A DNA stretch of 6,799 bases from Acidobacteriota bacterium (GTDB lineage Bacteria; Acidobacteriota; Holophagae; Holophagales; Holophagaceae): the NCBI GenBank assembly GCA_021778785.1, contig JAJYBX010000102.1, positions 1-6,799 of the forward strand, given 5' to 3'. Positions 1 through 5,520 of this stretch are shown here, piece by piece (position 1 is the stretch's first letter; each line of letters begins with the position of its first letter). The notes under the pieces were generated by a model. That model saw only the letters and a program-made list of their open reading frames with translations, searched no databases and was not told the origin of the DNA. The translations under genes were made by a program, and so were the position numbers.

Positions 1-74
1 GTCCGGTACAGCGCCACGCGCTGCTCCCGGGTGAGGGCTTCGGCAGTCGCGGTCTGGGGGGGGGTGGCAGCCAC
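1..74 (-). CDS. N-terminal fragment of a gene leaving the window; possible 2-oxo-acid dehydrogenase E1 alpha subunit
   Basis: Only the first 24 codons are inside the window. The reading begins with GTG at 74-72 and gives an Ala/Thr/Pro-rich start followed by ALTREQRVALYR. A short low-complexity N-terminus and then an L-x-x-E-x-x-x-x-L-Y-R helix is what the alpha subunits of thiamine-diphosphate-dependent pyruvate or branched-chain 2-oxo-acid dehydrogenases usually show before their first conserved block. The fragment is too short to be sure, and any protein with an amphipathic first helix could look alike. The start is chosen because GAGGA (81-85, read on the minus strand) lies 6 bases upstream. 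An in-frame GTG at 80 would abut that site and is less likely. A TAGATT -10-like box lies at 110-115. Codons 4-7 are written by a run of nine cytosines, which is prone to slippage. Confidence 0.4.
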   Translation of the reverse strand, partial: MAATPPQTATAEALTREQRVALYR

Positions 75-109
75 GGTCACTCCTCGCGCCGGATGGCGTT
101 CGAAGGGAC

Positions 110-115
110 AATCTA
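110..115 (-). promoter_or_regulatory. -10 box (TAGATT) of the left-edge gene
   Basis: Read on the minus strand, TAGATT matches five of six positions of the TATAAT consensus and lies about 35 bases before the GTG start. No good TTGACA-like -35 box is visible 16-18 bases upstream. The surrounding stretch, GCTAGATTGTCCCTT and then CGAACGCC, closely resembles the stretch before bioB, which supports it as a real promoter element rather than a chance match. Confidence 0.4.
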
Positions 116-214
116 GCACGCCGGAGGGCCCATCTTCGCCTGTCCCCACAGCCGTCCACAGACCACCTTGGGCAGACCGGCCCCCATGCCGCTTCCGACG
201 TCCCCGGTAGGCGC

Positions 215-1375
215 CTAGAAGGCTGCCCCCACGCTCACCGTGGCGGACAGGCCCTCCCGGAAGGTGGCGCCCTGGGCGTCCGTCAGGTCCCGGTTCAGCC
301 GGTCCTGCCGGGCCTCGACCCGGGCGAAGGCCGGCCCGTGCTTCTTCTCCACGCCGAGGCTGAGGGACCGGGCGACCAGGTCGGCCCCGGCCCGGCCCGC
401 GTAGGCCACGCCGCCCGCATCCAGCCCCAGGCTCGCCCGGAGGGTCGGATCCAGGGACAGGCGGACGCCGTGGTCATCGCTGAGCCGCTCCGCCCGGGCC
501 ACGAGGCTGATGCCCCGCCCCAGCTCCTGCTTCAGGATCAGGCCGAAGCCCCGCCACCGCGCCCACTGGGCATCCCGGGCGCCCAGGAGGCTCCCCGCGG
601 CGAAGGCCTCGCGCCCGAGGGACATCTCGCCCTGGAGCGTGAACCGCCCCCAGACACCCTGCCCCATGAGGCACACCCGTTCCCGGGGACGCCCCTCCGC
701 GCCGGTGCCGGAGGCCGCCCCCAGCCCGTCCTGCTCCGGCCCGCGGTAGGCGTGCAGCGAGAGGTAGGCGTCGGCCCGTCCCCCGGGGTTCCAGGTGAGG
801 CCCAGCCCCACGGTCTTGCCATGGTTGTTGTCCTTCTGGCGGTCCTCCCCGTTGAAGACCCAGACATCGCCGCTCCAGGCCGGACTGACGGCGTGGTGCC
901 AGTTGACGCCCACCTGGCCGAAGGGATCGGAGAAGGTGAAGAGCAGGCCCCGGCTGGCCGTGAGATTCTGGGCGCCGTCCAGATACTCCATCCCGATGAA
1001 GGTGATCATCCGCCCGATGCGGAGGGTATCCCGCTCTCCCGTCCAGACCAGCATGGCCTCCACGGCCGCGATGGTGCCCGTGTCGCCCGTGGTGGCCTGG
1101 ATGGTCCTGCCCGTGTTCCCGGCCAGGACCGTGGCCTTCGCGGACCAGCCCTGGGCGAAGGCGGCATCGACTCCCAGCATCAGACCATCGAGCGAGAACT
1201 GGCTCTGCCCCGCCTCCAGGGGACGGAAGACCAGGGATCCGTCCCGCGTCTCCCGATCCTGGGCGACCGCCGAGGCCCAGAGGGATCCGTGCCACTTGAG
1301 GCTGGGCGCCGGAGCCTGGGCAGCCAGGGTGGCGGCGAGGAGCCCGATCATGGGGATGGGTTGCAGGCAGCGCAC
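215..1375 (-). CDS. Outer-membrane beta-barrel porin, OmpL/BBP2-like, downstream of amt
   Basis: The 386-residue product starts with a signal-peptide-like segment: a basic residue, then the hydrophobic run MIGLLAATLAA, with likely cleavage after about residue 21. It ends in VSVGAAF, and a terminal Phe is the classic signal for beta-barrel insertion by the BAM machinery. Between these, alternating hydrophobic/polar strands separated by Gly/Asp/Asn-rich turns fill the whole length. The block at residues 128-157 (GMEYLDGAQNLTASRG followed by LLFTFSDPFGQVGV) recalls the OmpL-like beta-barrel porin-2 family. GTG at 1375 is chosen over the in-frame ATG at 1351 because GGAGG at 1381-1385 lies 5 bases before it and the ATG has no such site. 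The gene follows amt by 57 bases on the same strand, so a role in passing ammonium or other small solutes across the outer membrane is inferred from context. Substrate specificity cannot be read from the sequence. Confidence 0.82.
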   Translation of the reverse strand: MRCLQPIPMIGLLAATLAAQAPAPSLKWHGSLWASAVAQDRETRDGSLVFRPLEAGQSQFSLDGLMLGVDAAFAQGWSAKATVLAGNTGRTIQATTGDTGTIAAVEAMLVWTGERDTLRIGRMITFIGMEYLDGAQNLTASRGLLFTFSDPFGQVGVNWHHAVSPAWSGDVWVFNGEDRQKDNNHGKTVGLGLTWNPGGRADAYLSLHAYRGPEQDGLGAASGTGAEGRPRERVCLMGQGVWGRFTLQGEMSLGREAFAAGSLLGARDAQWARWRGFGLILKQELGRGISLVARAERLSDDHGVRLSLDPTLRASLGLDAGGVAYAGRAGADLVARSLSLGVEKKHGPAFARVEARQDRLNRDLTDAQGATFREGLSATVSVGAAF

Positions 1376-1380
1376 ATGGA

Positions 1381-1385
1381 CCTCC
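1381..1385 (-). promoter_or_regulatory. Ribosome binding site of the porin gene (GGAGG)
   Basis: GGAGG on the minus strand lies 5 bases before the GTG at 1375. An out-of-frame ATG at 1377 is too close to it, and the in-frame ATG at 1351 has no comparable site. This decides the GTG start. Confidence 0.6.
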
Positions 1386-1391
1386 GTCGCA

Positions 1392-1408
1392 GGGCCGGGA
1401 GTCGGCCC
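1392..1408 (-). other. Small GC hairpin between amt and the porin gene
   Basis: GGGCCG and CGGCCC pair perfectly over 6 base pairs around a 5-base loop in the 57-base gap between the amt stop and the porin ribosome binding site. There is no following T tract on the minus strand, so it is not a standard terminator. It could be an RNA-processing or stabilising hairpin that uncouples the levels of the two genes. In DNA this rich in G and C, short stems also arise by chance. Confidence 0.35.
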
Positions 1409-1432
1409 CGCGGAACCGGGTGGGGGCCGGGT

Positions 1433-2671
1433 TCAGACCCCCTGGGGGTAGGCCTCTTCGCCGTGGAGTTCCGTGTCGAGTCCCGTCTCCTCGGCCGTGG
1501 GGGCCACCCGGACCGGCGTGATGCGGTCGATGACCCAGAGCATTCCGTAGGTGAAGCCGAAGGCCCACAGGGAGGAGATGGCCACCGCGGCGCACTGCTT
1601 GCCGAAGAAGGCGACATTGCCCAGGAGGAGGCCGTCGGAACCGGCGGGATTCCAGGCCTTCGAGGCGAACACGCCGAGGAAGATCACGCCGATGAAGCCG
1701 CCCACCCCGTGGACCCCCCAGACATCCAGCGCGTCGTCCCAGCCGAGCTTGTTCTTCAGAGCCACGGCGTAGTAGCAGATCACGCCGGCCAGGATGCCGA
1801 TGAGCGCCGCCGTGCTGAGCGAGACGTAGCCCGCCGCCGGCGTGATGGTGGCCAGGCCCGCCACGGCGCCCGTGAGCAATCCCACGAACTTGGGCTGCCG
1901 GGCGTTCATCCACTCCACCAGCAGCCAGGTGGCGGCGGCGAAGGAGGCGGCGATGTCCGTGTTCAGGAAGGCGGAGGCCGTGACGGAATCCACGCGCAGC
2001 TCGGACCCGGCGTTGAAGCCGTACCAGCCGAACCAGAGCAGGCCGGTGCCCAGGGCGATGAGGGGCACATTGTGGGGCACGTTCTCCACCACCTTGCGCC
2101 GGCCCACGTAGAGGATCGAGGCCAGGGCGGCCAGGCCCGCGGTGTTGTGCACCACGATGCCGCCCGCGAAGTCCAGCACGCCCCACTTGGCCAGGATGCC
2201 CTCGGGGCTCCAGACCATGTGGACGAAGGGGAAGTAGACGAAGATCAGCCAGCCCGTGAGGAACAGGAAGTAGGCCTTGAAGGTCACCCGGTTCGCGAAG
2301 GCGCCGGTGATGAGGGCGGGCGTGATGATGGCGAACATCATCTGGTAGGCGACATGCACCATGAGGGGGATGCCCGCGTCGTTGCCCTGGAACATGCTGT
2401 GCAGGGTGATCCCCCGCAGGAAGGCGTAGTGGGTGGGATCGCCCACGATGCCGTGCCAGGTGGGGCCGAAGCACATGGAGTAGCCGAAGGCGAACCACAG
2501 CACGGTGGTCCAGCCCAGGGACACGAAGCTCTGGGTCATGATCGTCAGCACGTTCTTCCGGCCCACCAGCCCGCCGTAGAAGAACGCCAGGCCGGGCGTC
2601 ATGAGCATGACGAGGCTGGCGCAGAGCAGCATGAAGGCCGTATTGCCCACGTTGATCGGCATCGGTGACAT
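1433..2671 (-). CDS. amt: Ammonium channel/transporter of the Amt/Mep/Rh family
   Basis: The 412-residue product is a full-length Amt with the expected eleven membrane helices. It moves ammonium across the inner membrane as a trimer. Landmarks of E. coli AmtB are present. The first twin His is H175 in DFAGGIVVHNTAG, with the conserved D167 just before it. The second is H321 in DVWGVHGVGGFIG. The Phe gate corresponds to F113 and F219, and the recruitment-site residues to W154 and S223 (in FNAGS). The C-terminal tail keeps the GLDTELHGEEAY block that contacts P-II proteins in AmtB, although no glnK/glnB lies in the window. Unlike E. coli AmtB, no cleavable signal peptide precedes helix 1. The ATG start is supported by AGGAGG at 2679-2684, eight bases upstream. 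The gene is divergent from kdpD and followed by the porin gene, probably in one transcript. P-II control of the channel is expected from the tail but is inferred. Confidence 0.96.
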   Translation of the reverse strand: MSPMPINVGNTAFMLLCASLVMLMTPGLAFFYGGLVGRKNVLTIMTQSFVSLGWTTVLWFAFGYSMCFGPTWHGIVGDPTHYAFLRGITLHSMFQGNDAGIPLMVHVAYQMMFAIITPALITGAFANRVTFKAYFLFLTGWLIFVYFPFVHMVWSPEGILAKWGVLDFAGGIVVHNTAGLAALASILYVGRRKVVENVPHNVPLIALGTGLLWFGWYGFNAGSELRVDSVTASAFLNTDIAASFAAATWLLVEWMNARQPKFVGLLTGAVAGLATITPAAGYVSLSTAALIGILAGVICYYAVALKNKLGWDDALDVWGVHGVGGFIGVIFLGVFASKAWNPAGSDGLLLGNVAFFGKQCAAVAISSLWAFGFTYGMLWVIDRITPVRVAPTAEETGLDTELHGEEAYPQGV

Positions 2672-2752
2672 GAAGACAACCTCCTCGTCCCCAAACCAGG
2701 GACGCCGCAGTATGGAGGGGATCCGGGACCGGGCGGACCGCCGGAACGTGAC

Positions 2753-2774
2753 TTTTTACGCGGTTTTTATGCGG
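2753..2774 (+). promoter_or_regulatory. Tandem 11-base repeat, candidate KdpE operator
   Basis: Two adjacent copies, TTTTTACGCGG (2753-2763) and TTTTTATGCGG (2764-2774), are identical at 10 of 11 positions. They form the only T-rich stretch in a GC-rich intergenic region. The E. coli KdpE site before kdpFABC is, as recalled, also a T-rich direct repeat of TTTATA/TTTACA type with an 11-base period, so TTTTTA-N5-TTTTTA fits an OmpR/KdpE-type dimer bound head to tail. The repeat lies 26 bases before kdpD and 81 bases before amt. The regulator that would use it, KdpE, is encoded two genes away. Binding is inferred, not shown. Confidence 0.55.
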
Positions 2775-2791
2775 TCCCCCCGGGCTACCCT
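2764..2791 (+). promoter_or_regulatory. Probable kdpD promoter with the -35 region inside the repeat
   Basis: TACCCT at 2786-2791 is a weak -10 box (T, A and the final T conserved) inside a GCTA-N3-TGG stretch similar to the one before bioB. TTTTTA at 2764-2769 sits 16 bases upstream, at the -35 position. A poor -35 box replaced by half of an activator repeat is the layout known for PhoB/OmpR-family activated promoters. The predicted transcript would start only a few bases before the kdpD ATG, so an additional upstream start is possible. Confidence 0.35.
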
Positions 2792-2800
2792 GGAGCGCCC

Positions 2801-4705
2801 ATGGATGCCTCCACCCGGCCCATTCTCGTGGCCCTCGGTTCCGAGGCCCGCGCCCTCCGCCTGATCCAGGCCGCCTGCCGCCTGGCCCGGGAGCGGAACG
2901 CCCCCTGGATCGCGGCCCATGTCGAGACCACGGCCGGGGCCGCCACGGAGGACGAGGAGCAGGTCCAGGTCTGGATGCAGGAGGCCCAGCGTCTCGGCGC
3001 GGAAACCCGGCGCGTCCGCGCGCCGACCCTCGCCCAGGGCCTGGCGGACCTCACCCGCGGCACCCGTGCGCAGGTCCTCCTGCTCGGCCGGTCCAGGGGC
3101 CGGTGGCCCTGGGCCCGCCTGGGCCACGCCACCGCCGACGAACTCCTGCGACGGGGGCTGGATGCCAGCCTGGTGGTGCTGGACGATCCTCCCGAGGCGG
3201 CCTGGGCCGGGGCCCCGGCCTCCCCCTTCGGGGCCACCGCCGGCGCCTTCCTGGTCCTGGGCGCCTGCACGGGCCTGGCCTGGCTCCTGCCGCGGGAGGG
3301 GAACCTCTCGCTGGTGCTGCCCATCTACCTGCTCGGCGTGGCGCTCATCGCCCACCGCTGGGGCCAGGGGCTGGGCGTGCTCGCCTCCGCCCTCGGCACC
3401 CTGCTCTACAACTTCCTCCTGGAGACCCCGCGCTTCAGCCAGGGCGGACACTGGCCCAACCTGCTCTTCTTCCTGGCCATGCTGCTGGCGGCCCAGCTCG
3501 TGATGGGCCTGCTGCGGCGGCTGCGGTTGCAGGCGCGGGAGGTCCAGCGCCGCGAGTTCCACACGGCCTCCCTCTACCTCCTGGGGCGCGCCCTGGCTCG
3601 AAGCCAGTCCCCGGAGGAGATCGCCCTCTCCGCCGCCGAGCACATCGGGCGGACCTTCAAGGCCGGGGCCTGGGTCCTGTTTCCGGAGGGCGAGACCTGG
3701 CGGTCTCTGCCCGGCTCCCTGGCGGACCACGACCTGCCCCCACCCTCCGAACTGGGCCCCAGCCTGGATCTGGCGGCCCGCCAGGGCGATCCCCTCGAGC
3801 CCCTGCCCCTGGGGGGCGCCTTCTACCTCTCGCTGACCGGCACGGACCGGTGCGAAGGCGTGCTGCGGATCCTGCCCGCCGAGGCAGGAGGCCTGCCCCC
3901 CCGCACCTGGGAGCTGCTCATGGCCTTCGCGGCCCAGATCGCCCTGGCCCTGGAGCGGCTCCGGTGGCTCGAGGAGGCCCGCCAGGCCCAGCTGGAGCGG
4001 GAGACGGAGCGCCTGCGCAACACCCTCCTCGGCGCCATCGGGCATGACCTGCGGACGCCCCTGGCGGCCATCCACGGCGCTGCCGGGACGCTGCTGCTGA
4101 CGGACGGCCTCGATGAGCCGGCCCGCCGCGACCTGCTGGCCATGATCCAGGACGAGAGCGAGCGCCTGGCCCACCTCCTGGGCAACCTCCTCGACCTCAC
4201 GCGGCTGGAGAGCGGTGTCCTCCAGGCCCAGAAGGAATGGCAGCCCCTCGAGGAGGTGGTGGGCTCGGCCCTGGGTCGTCTGGAACGCCGGGAGGGCCCC
4301 GTGCCCATCCACGTGGACCTCCCTCCCGACCTGCCCCTGGTGCCCCTCGATGCCGCCCTCATGGAGCAGGTCCTCGTCAATCTGCTGGCCAACGCACGGC
4401 GCCACGCGCCCGGTCGGGATGTGGCTCTCCGCGCCTGGAGCGAGCCGGGCCGCCTGTGCCTGGAAGTGGCCGACCGGGGGCCCGGCATCCCGGAGGCCCT
4501 CCGGGAACGGGTATTCGAGAAGTTCTTCCGCCTCCCCGGGAGCGGCGAGGGCGGCGTGGGGCTCGGGCTCGCCATCTGCCGCGCCATCGTCCAGGCGCAT
4601 GGCGGCGGGATCCAGGCGGTGGAGCGACCGGGCGGGGGCACGGCCATCCGGATCGACCTGCCCCTGCCCGGAGATCCTCCGGCACTGCCGGAGGGGACCC
4701 CATGA
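2801..4705 (+). CDS. kdpD: Kdp-type membrane sensor histidine kinase lacking the N-terminal KdpD domain
   Basis: The 634-residue product resembles the C-terminal two thirds of KdpD, the sensor kinase for potassium limitation and turgor (E. coli KdpD has about 894 residues). Domains in order: a USP-like domain (about 6-130, starting RPILVALGSEARALRLIQAA); four closely spaced DUF4118-type membrane helices (about 143-164, 169-188, 190-210, 218-240); a GAF-like cytoplasmic segment (about 253-388); a HisKA dimerisation domain with phosphoacceptor H415 in GHDLRTPL; and an ATPase domain with the N box at 527-531 (NLLANARRHA), G1 box VADRGPGIP (556-564), F box VFEKFF and G2 box GVGLGLAI. The KdpD sensor domain with its Walker A motif is missing. 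It cannot be hidden upstream, because amt is divergently encoded there. The ATG at 2801 has GGAG 5 bases before it. The stop overlaps the kdpE start (ATGA), so translation is coupled. The kinase core looks intact and it should phosphorylate the KdpE encoded next to it. The stimulus may differ from that of full-length KdpD. Confidence 0.88.
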   Translation: MDASTRPILVALGSEARALRLIQAACRLARERNAPWIAAHVETTAGAATEDEEQVQVWMQEAQRLGAETRRVRAPTLAQGLADLTRGTRAQVLLLGRSRGRWPWARLGHATADELLRRGLDASLVVLDDPPEAAWAGAPASPFGATAGAFLVLGACTGLAWLLPREGNLSLVLPIYLLGVALIAHRWGQGLGVLASALGTLLYNFLLETPRFSQGGHWPNLLFFLAMLLAAQLVMGLLRRLRLQAREVQRREFHTASLYLLGRALARSQSPEEIALSAAEHIGRTFKAGAWVLFPEGETWRSLPGSLADHDLPPPSELGPSLDLAARQGDPLEPLPLGGAFYLSLTGTDRCEGVLRILPAEAGGLPPRTWELLMAFAAQIALALERLRWLEEARQAQLERETERLRNTLLGAIGHDLRTPLAAIHGAAGTLLLTDGLDEPARRDLLAMIQDESERLAHLLGNLLDLTRLESGVLQAQKEWQPLEEVVGSALGRLERREGPVPIHVDLPPDLPLVPLDAALMEQVLVNLLANARRHAPGRDVALRAWSEPGRLCLEVADRGPGIPEALRERVFEKFFRLPGSGEGGVGLGLAICRAIVQAHGGGIQAVERPGGGTAIRIDLPLPGDPPALPEGTP

Positions 4706-5409
4706 CGGCCCCCGCGAACCCGCTCCGCATCCTGGTGGTCGAGGACGAGCCGGCCCTGCGGCGCTTCCTCGTACCCACCCTGGCCGGCCAGGGCTACCAG
4801 GTGCTCACCGCGGCCACGGCCGCCGAGGGGTTGGCCCAGGCCCGCAGCCACAACCCCGACCTGGTGCTGCTGGACCTGGGCCTGCCCGACCAGGACGGGA
4901 TGGAGGTGCTGCGGCAGCTCCGTGCCTGGAGCCGGCGGCCCATCGTCATCCTCAGCGCCCGGAACCAGGAGCGCGACAAGGTGCGCGCCCTCGATCACGG
5001 CGCCGACGACTACCTGGCCAAGCCCTTCGGCGCCGCAGAGCTGCTCGCCCGGCTCCGCGCGGCCCTGCGCCGCGCGGTCCAGACCGAGGCCGGGGATTCC
5101 GTGGTGGCCGGCGGCGGCCTGCGCGTGGACCTCGCCCGTCGCGACGTGAGTCTCGACGGACGGCCCGTCCACCTGACCGCCCTGGAATACCGGCTGCTGG
5201 AGGCCCTCGTGCGCCGCCACGGGAAAGTGGCCACCCATGCCCAGCTCCTGGTGGAGGTCTGGGGCCCGGGCGGCGCGGGGAACACCCACTACCTCCGCAT
5301 CTACATGGCCATGCTGCGCCGGAAGCTGGAGGCTGATCCCGCGCGCCCCCGCCACTTCATCACCGAACCCGGCGTCGGCTACCGGCTGGACCTGGACGGG
5401 CCCGGTTGA
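4702..5409 (+). CDS. kdpE: KdpE-type response regulator, OmpR/PhoB family
   Basis: The 235-residue product has a receiver domain (about 8-122) with acidic residues E14/D15, phosphoacceptor D58 in VLLDLGLPDQDG, S85 in ILSAR and K107 in the AKPF loop. A winged-helix DNA-binding domain follows (about 135-230). The segments THYLRIYMAMLRRKLE and HFITEPGVGYRL are the hallmark of KdpE among OmpR-family regulators. It is expected to be phosphorylated by the KdpD encoded upstream and to bind direct T-rich repeats as a dimer. The open frame extends far upstream, but the real start is ATG 4702, which overlaps the kdpD stop and has GGAGGGG at 4690-4696 before it. In other bacteria KdpE activates the kdpFABC potassium pump operon, which is not in the window. 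The tandem repeat before kdpD is the obvious local target, implying autoregulation. Confidence 0.94.
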   Translation: MTAPANPLRILVVEDEPALRRFLVPTLAGQGYQVLTAATAAEGLAQARSHNPDLVLLDLGLPDQDGMEVLRQLRAWSRRPIVILSARNQERDKVRALDHGADDYLAKPFGAAELLARLRAALRRAVQTEAGDSVVAGGGLRVDLARRDVSLDGRPVHLTALEYRLLEALVRRHGKVATHAQLLVEVWGPGGAGNTHYLRIYMAMLRRKLEADPARPRHFITEPGVGYRLDLDGPG

Positions 5410-5414
5410 CATGA

Positions 5415-5462
5415 ACGAGGGGGGACCGCCCGCCCAGCTTCGGTTCGCGAGGTCCCCCTCGT
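5415..5462 (+). terminator. Bulged 12-bp inverted repeat after kdpE, possible terminator
   Basis: The left arm ACGAGGGGGGACC (5415-5427) pairs with the right arm GGTCCCCCTCGT (5451-5462) over 12 base pairs, leaving one G unpaired. The loop is 23 bases long (5428-5450). The structure starts 6 bases after the kdpE stop and ends before the bioB promoter, where a terminator would be expected. No T tract follows the right arm and the loop is long, so it is not a textbook intrinsic terminator. It may instead be an mRNA 3'-end stabiliser or a copy of a dispersed repeat. Confidence 0.4.
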
Positions 5463-5493
5463 ACACCACGTCGGGCTCCCCTGGGGACTCCGC

Positions 5494-5499
5494 TAGAAT
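5494..5499 (+). promoter_or_regulatory. -10 box (TAGAAT) of the bioB promoter
   Basis: TAGAAT matches five of six positions of the TATAAT consensus and lies 21 bases before the bioB ATG, giving a predicted leader of about 15 bases. No clear TTGACA-like -35 box is visible. The stretch GCTAGAATGGTCCCTT recurs in very similar form before the left-edge gene. No BioR-type or BioQ-type operator is visible around it. A small TCCC-TTTTC-GGGA hairpin sits in the leader at 5502-5514. Confidence 0.5.
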
Positions 5500-5520
5500 G
5501 GTCCCTTTTCGGGAACGCCC

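Noticed and set aside
75..214. Terminator after the porin gene or DnaA-box-like GTCCACAG motifs
   Set aside because: No stem followed by a T tract is present after the porin stop, and the GTCCACAG stretches do not match TTATCCACA well enough or cluster as an origin would.
474..2498. 674-codon minus-strand frame overlapping porin and amt in another frame
   Set aside because: It is an off-frame shadow of the same strand with Arg/Pro/Gly-rich sequence. The true frames carry Amt twin-His and porin signatures.
338..2668. Very long plus-strand open frame (776 codons) antisense to the porin and amt genes
   Set aside because: Its translation is low-complexity, rich in Gly, Pro, Arg, His and Glu, with no recognisable domain. 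It is the expected antisense shadow in GC-rich coding DNA, whereas the minus-strand frames give clear Amt and porin proteins.
2709..2714. CATACT on the minus strand as a -10 box for amt
   Set aside because: It matches only four of six consensus positions and has no -35 partner at 16-18 bases. It is too weak to annotate in this base composition.
2732..2742. Small palindrome GGCGG-A-CCGCC in the amt/kdpD gap
   Set aside because: Five-base GC arms around one base occur often by chance in DNA of this composition, and no known operator matches.
2672..2750. Sigma-54/NtrC promoter for amt
   Set aside because: No TGGCAC-N5-TTGC-like element is present on the minus strand in this region, so nitrogen control of that type cannot be supported.
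2756..4600. 614-codon minus-strand open frame antisense to kdpD
   Set aside because: Its composition is dominated by Gly, Gln, Pro and Glu and mirrors the codon bias of the kinase gene. It would also begin inside the kinase and end in the promoter region.
4237..4701. N-terminal extension of kdpE by the in-frame open stretch upstream of 4702
   Set aside because: The stretch overlaps the kinase ATPase domain and translates to Pro/Arg/Gly-rich nonsense. The ATG at 4702 with a strong ribosome binding site and an ATGA overlap is the natural start, and it gives the family-typical length.
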